Source: Paulownia fortunei
Lineage: Eukaryota > Streptophyta > Magnoliopsida > Lamiales > Paulowniaceae
DNA: 64,000 nt
Assembly: GCA_019321725.1 (NCBI GenBank)
Contig: CM033110.1
Coordinates: 21,011,278-21,075,277, forward strand
Reading direction: 5' to 3'
Shown here: piece by piece, positions 61,808 through 64,000 of the stretch
Numbering within the stretch: position 1 is the stretch's first letter
Layout: every line of letters begins with the position of its first letter
Translations under genes and position numbers: made by a program
Notes under the pieces: model-generated
The model's database searches: none
What the model was told of the DNA's origin: nothing
The model's input: the letters and a program-made list of their open reading frames with translations, nothing else

Positions 61808-64000
61808 TCATACTGAAATAGAGTTTAAGTTGGACAACCGCACTTTTCTTTCTTCGGAAAGTAATTTTGCAAACCTGCAAATGTAAGAAAATTATTAATA
61901 CTAGCATTTCATCTCTTTGGAATCAGTAATTCTACATAACTTTCATGCAAAAAAAAAAATAATAATAATAATAAAAATAAAAAATCAACTCACTTTTTCA
62001 GTGCTTCCATATTGGTTCCACCATTCTCAACAGGTTCATAGAGTCCTGTTTGACAATTCATCCTTGATATTGGTTTTTTCAAGAGCTCTTCGCCAACCTT
62101 TACTAGATTTTCCAAGTTCTCCTTTGTTGCCATGTCCATATTGACTAGGTCCCCCGTCAAGTTGTCATCCTGTGTTTCTCGATTTTGAAAAACAAACCAT
62201 ATAGTTAGCAATTAAATTAAGGAATAATCATATCTTAAATAATCATGTCTAAAAAGGCATGTAGGAGAATGGGATAAATTAACAAATATTCCTCACAATT
62301 AAAGTTAAAAAGAAAAAGGTAAATAAGTGTCCCCTCCATCTTTTTAGCGCACCATTTTGCCCGCTTTAATTCTTTGAAATGTTTCAATTACCAAAATCCT
62401 TTAAATACAATACTTGGTTTACCAAATTTGCCCTTAAGACAAATAAAAGCTACAAGCCCATCGATCTAAAATGCCAAAATAATTGTTTATCTAATTAATT
62501 GAAACAATAACATGCTGATGCAAAATATTTTACTAATAAATATTTAGCTTTTTAATAGTAAGTTTATGATTATTTATCATGAATTTCAAGAGACAATGAA
62601 TTGTAAAATAAAAAAAAAATGCCTTCAAATAATAATTATTTAAACTTACTAGGAATTTTAATAATTTTTCATCAACTATAATTAATTGAATTGAATAATG
62701 ATCTTCTACAAATATTGACATAGGTTGGTGGGAATGGGCTACGAGGAGGGTGGGGTATTTTATTTTATTTTTCATTTAATTCCCTTTATTCAAGACTTAG
62801 TGGCAAAATTAATCAATTGTGCCAATTTTTCATGAAACCTTATTGATACCATAGGGACTAGCCCTAAGATATTCGGCTCATTTAGTGTAGGTCGGATTAA
62901 TATTAGACTAAGATGGGTTGATGCCCATGATTATGACTAAAGTTGGGTTGGGCAGTTTTGATCAGTCCATCTCAATTTATAATGAAAGCCCAGTTGACTC
63001 TAGAGAGTCATAATTGTGGTAAGAATTGATTCTTAAGGAACAAGATGTTGAGCCCTTATTGAAGAAGGTTAAATCATTCCTATATATATGGGAGGCCAAG
63101 GTATGTACTAACCATTCAACATATTCTTTTTACAGTACTTTTAGAGAATTAATTGTAATTTAAGTATCAAAAGTTTTCACTAAATCAAACTCCAGTAACC
63201 TAACATTAATTTTGTAAGAATTCTCAATGAGTATTTGAGTTATTCTCAATTTAGTAAGGAAGAGCAGCTCTGTTTTAAGTGCTGTTGATTTGTTGATTTG
63301 AAACGCATCACTTATTATTGAGTTAATTTGGAAAATAGAGTCAACAAAGTGAAGCATTGAACAGATGGAAGGGACAATCTCATTTTTACATGTAGTTTCA
63401 GGAGAAAAAAAAAGAAGCAAAGTTATTCTTTTTTTTTCTTTTTGTTTTAAAAAATTGAATAAAGGCAAACATCTTCCACAGTCCACACTCTAATTCAAGA
63501 TTCAAAGGGAGCAAGTGGGAAAGACAGCATATGTGAAAAACCAAACATGCACTACAAAAGGTACTTGTGATCAATGATGAATAATTTATTTAAATAGTAG
63601 TTTTTTTAAAGTAATGAATTAATTATGTAATTGATCATATTTAAAGAGCTTTTGATATTTGAGGATAACTGAATATATAATCTATCGTTCCCCAAAAGAA
63701 AAACTTACTTGAATGCGAAGATAGTTGTGTTGCGAATGAAGGGCTTGAAAAACCACAGCATTGTGAAAATCAACCATGTCTGCATTTGCTTGGTTATATG
63801 CTCTTAGCAGTGGACTTGGGGTTACGTACAGCCATCCCACAATCCCCCACCCTGCAGCACTTTTAGCATCATACTTTTCTTCATTCTTCCTGGCGCCTGT
63901 CCCTAATGATATCACAAGAAAACGACCAAAATCCATGGGCTTTATGGGAAAGAAATCAGGATTCTCGTTGAACACCTCTCTTGTCACCTCTGAAATGGCA
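61808..64000 (-). CDS. Patatin-like phospholipase, second copy, 3' part only
   Basis: Same function as the neighbouring copy. Only the last three exons are in the window: 63709 to beyond 64000, 61994-62169, and 61808-61874. Exon borders and phases match exons 5-7 of the first copy exactly (the sixth exon is 176 nt in both). The visible protein starts within [16 protein letters not shown], continues DFGRFLVISLGTGARKNEEK and [15 protein letters not shown], and ends SEERKVRLSNLNSISV, five residues longer than its neighbour. The loop after GWLY is one residue shorter and quite different. The catalytic Ser and Asp lie outside the window, so activity cannot be judged. Intron 5, 62170-63708, is much longer than in the first copy and holds no recognisable gene. 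Confidence 0.93.

Overview
The window is nuclear DNA of a flowering plant, most likely a eudicot. It is AT-rich, its genes are interrupted by many GT-AG introns, the gene families are plant types (KRP, organellar MAP1D, patatin-like lipases), and the spacers are full of small DNA transposons. I cannot name the species from sequence alone.

Layout: (1) 1-5366, non-coding AT-rich spacer. (2) 5367-6518, minus: an ICK/KRP cyclin-dependent kinase inhibitor (4 exons, 205 codons). (3) 6519-17343, a long spacer with a hAT-type MITE flanked by a perfect 8-bp target duplication (10523-10897), a C-rich tract, a possible MITE and a three-copy tandem repeat. (4) 17344-20702, a decayed 3.4-kb Mutator-like element (MULE). 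Its terminal inverted repeats of about 170-180 bp enclose a mudrA-like transposase remnant without its catalytic core (minus) and a dead GRF-type zinc-finger gene (plus). (5) 20855-26646, plus: organellar methionine aminopeptidase 1D (10 exons, 353 aa). Its start codon lies only about 150 bp from the MULE. (6) 28551-36962, plus: a CTLH/CRA/LisH protein of the RanBPM/GID type (12 exons, 698 aa). (7) 39516-49612, minus: a WDR48/UAF1-like WD40 protein (17 coding exons, about 764 aa) with an apparent one-base frameshift in exon 14. (8) 49613-55055, spacer with a Tourist-like MITE. (9) 55056-58292, minus: a complete patatin-like lipase (7 exons, 394 aa). (10) 58293-61807, spacer with a 192-bp hAT-like MITE and an imperfect direct repeat. 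(11) 61808-64000, minus: the last three exons of a second patatin-like gene in tandem with the first; its 5' part is outside the window.

The genes do not form a pathway: they cover cell-cycle inhibition, N-terminal methionine removal in organelles, ubiquitin-related scaffolds (CTLH and WDR48) and lipid hydrolysis. Only the two patatin-like genes form a family cluster. The least ordinary parts are the two-gene MULE touching the MAP1D promoter, the WDR48 frameshift, two GC-AG introns, unrecognised coding-like fragments inside introns, and very long G or C runs.

Exon borders were read by eye from splice consensus, reading frame and family knowledge; no alignment or transcript data were available.
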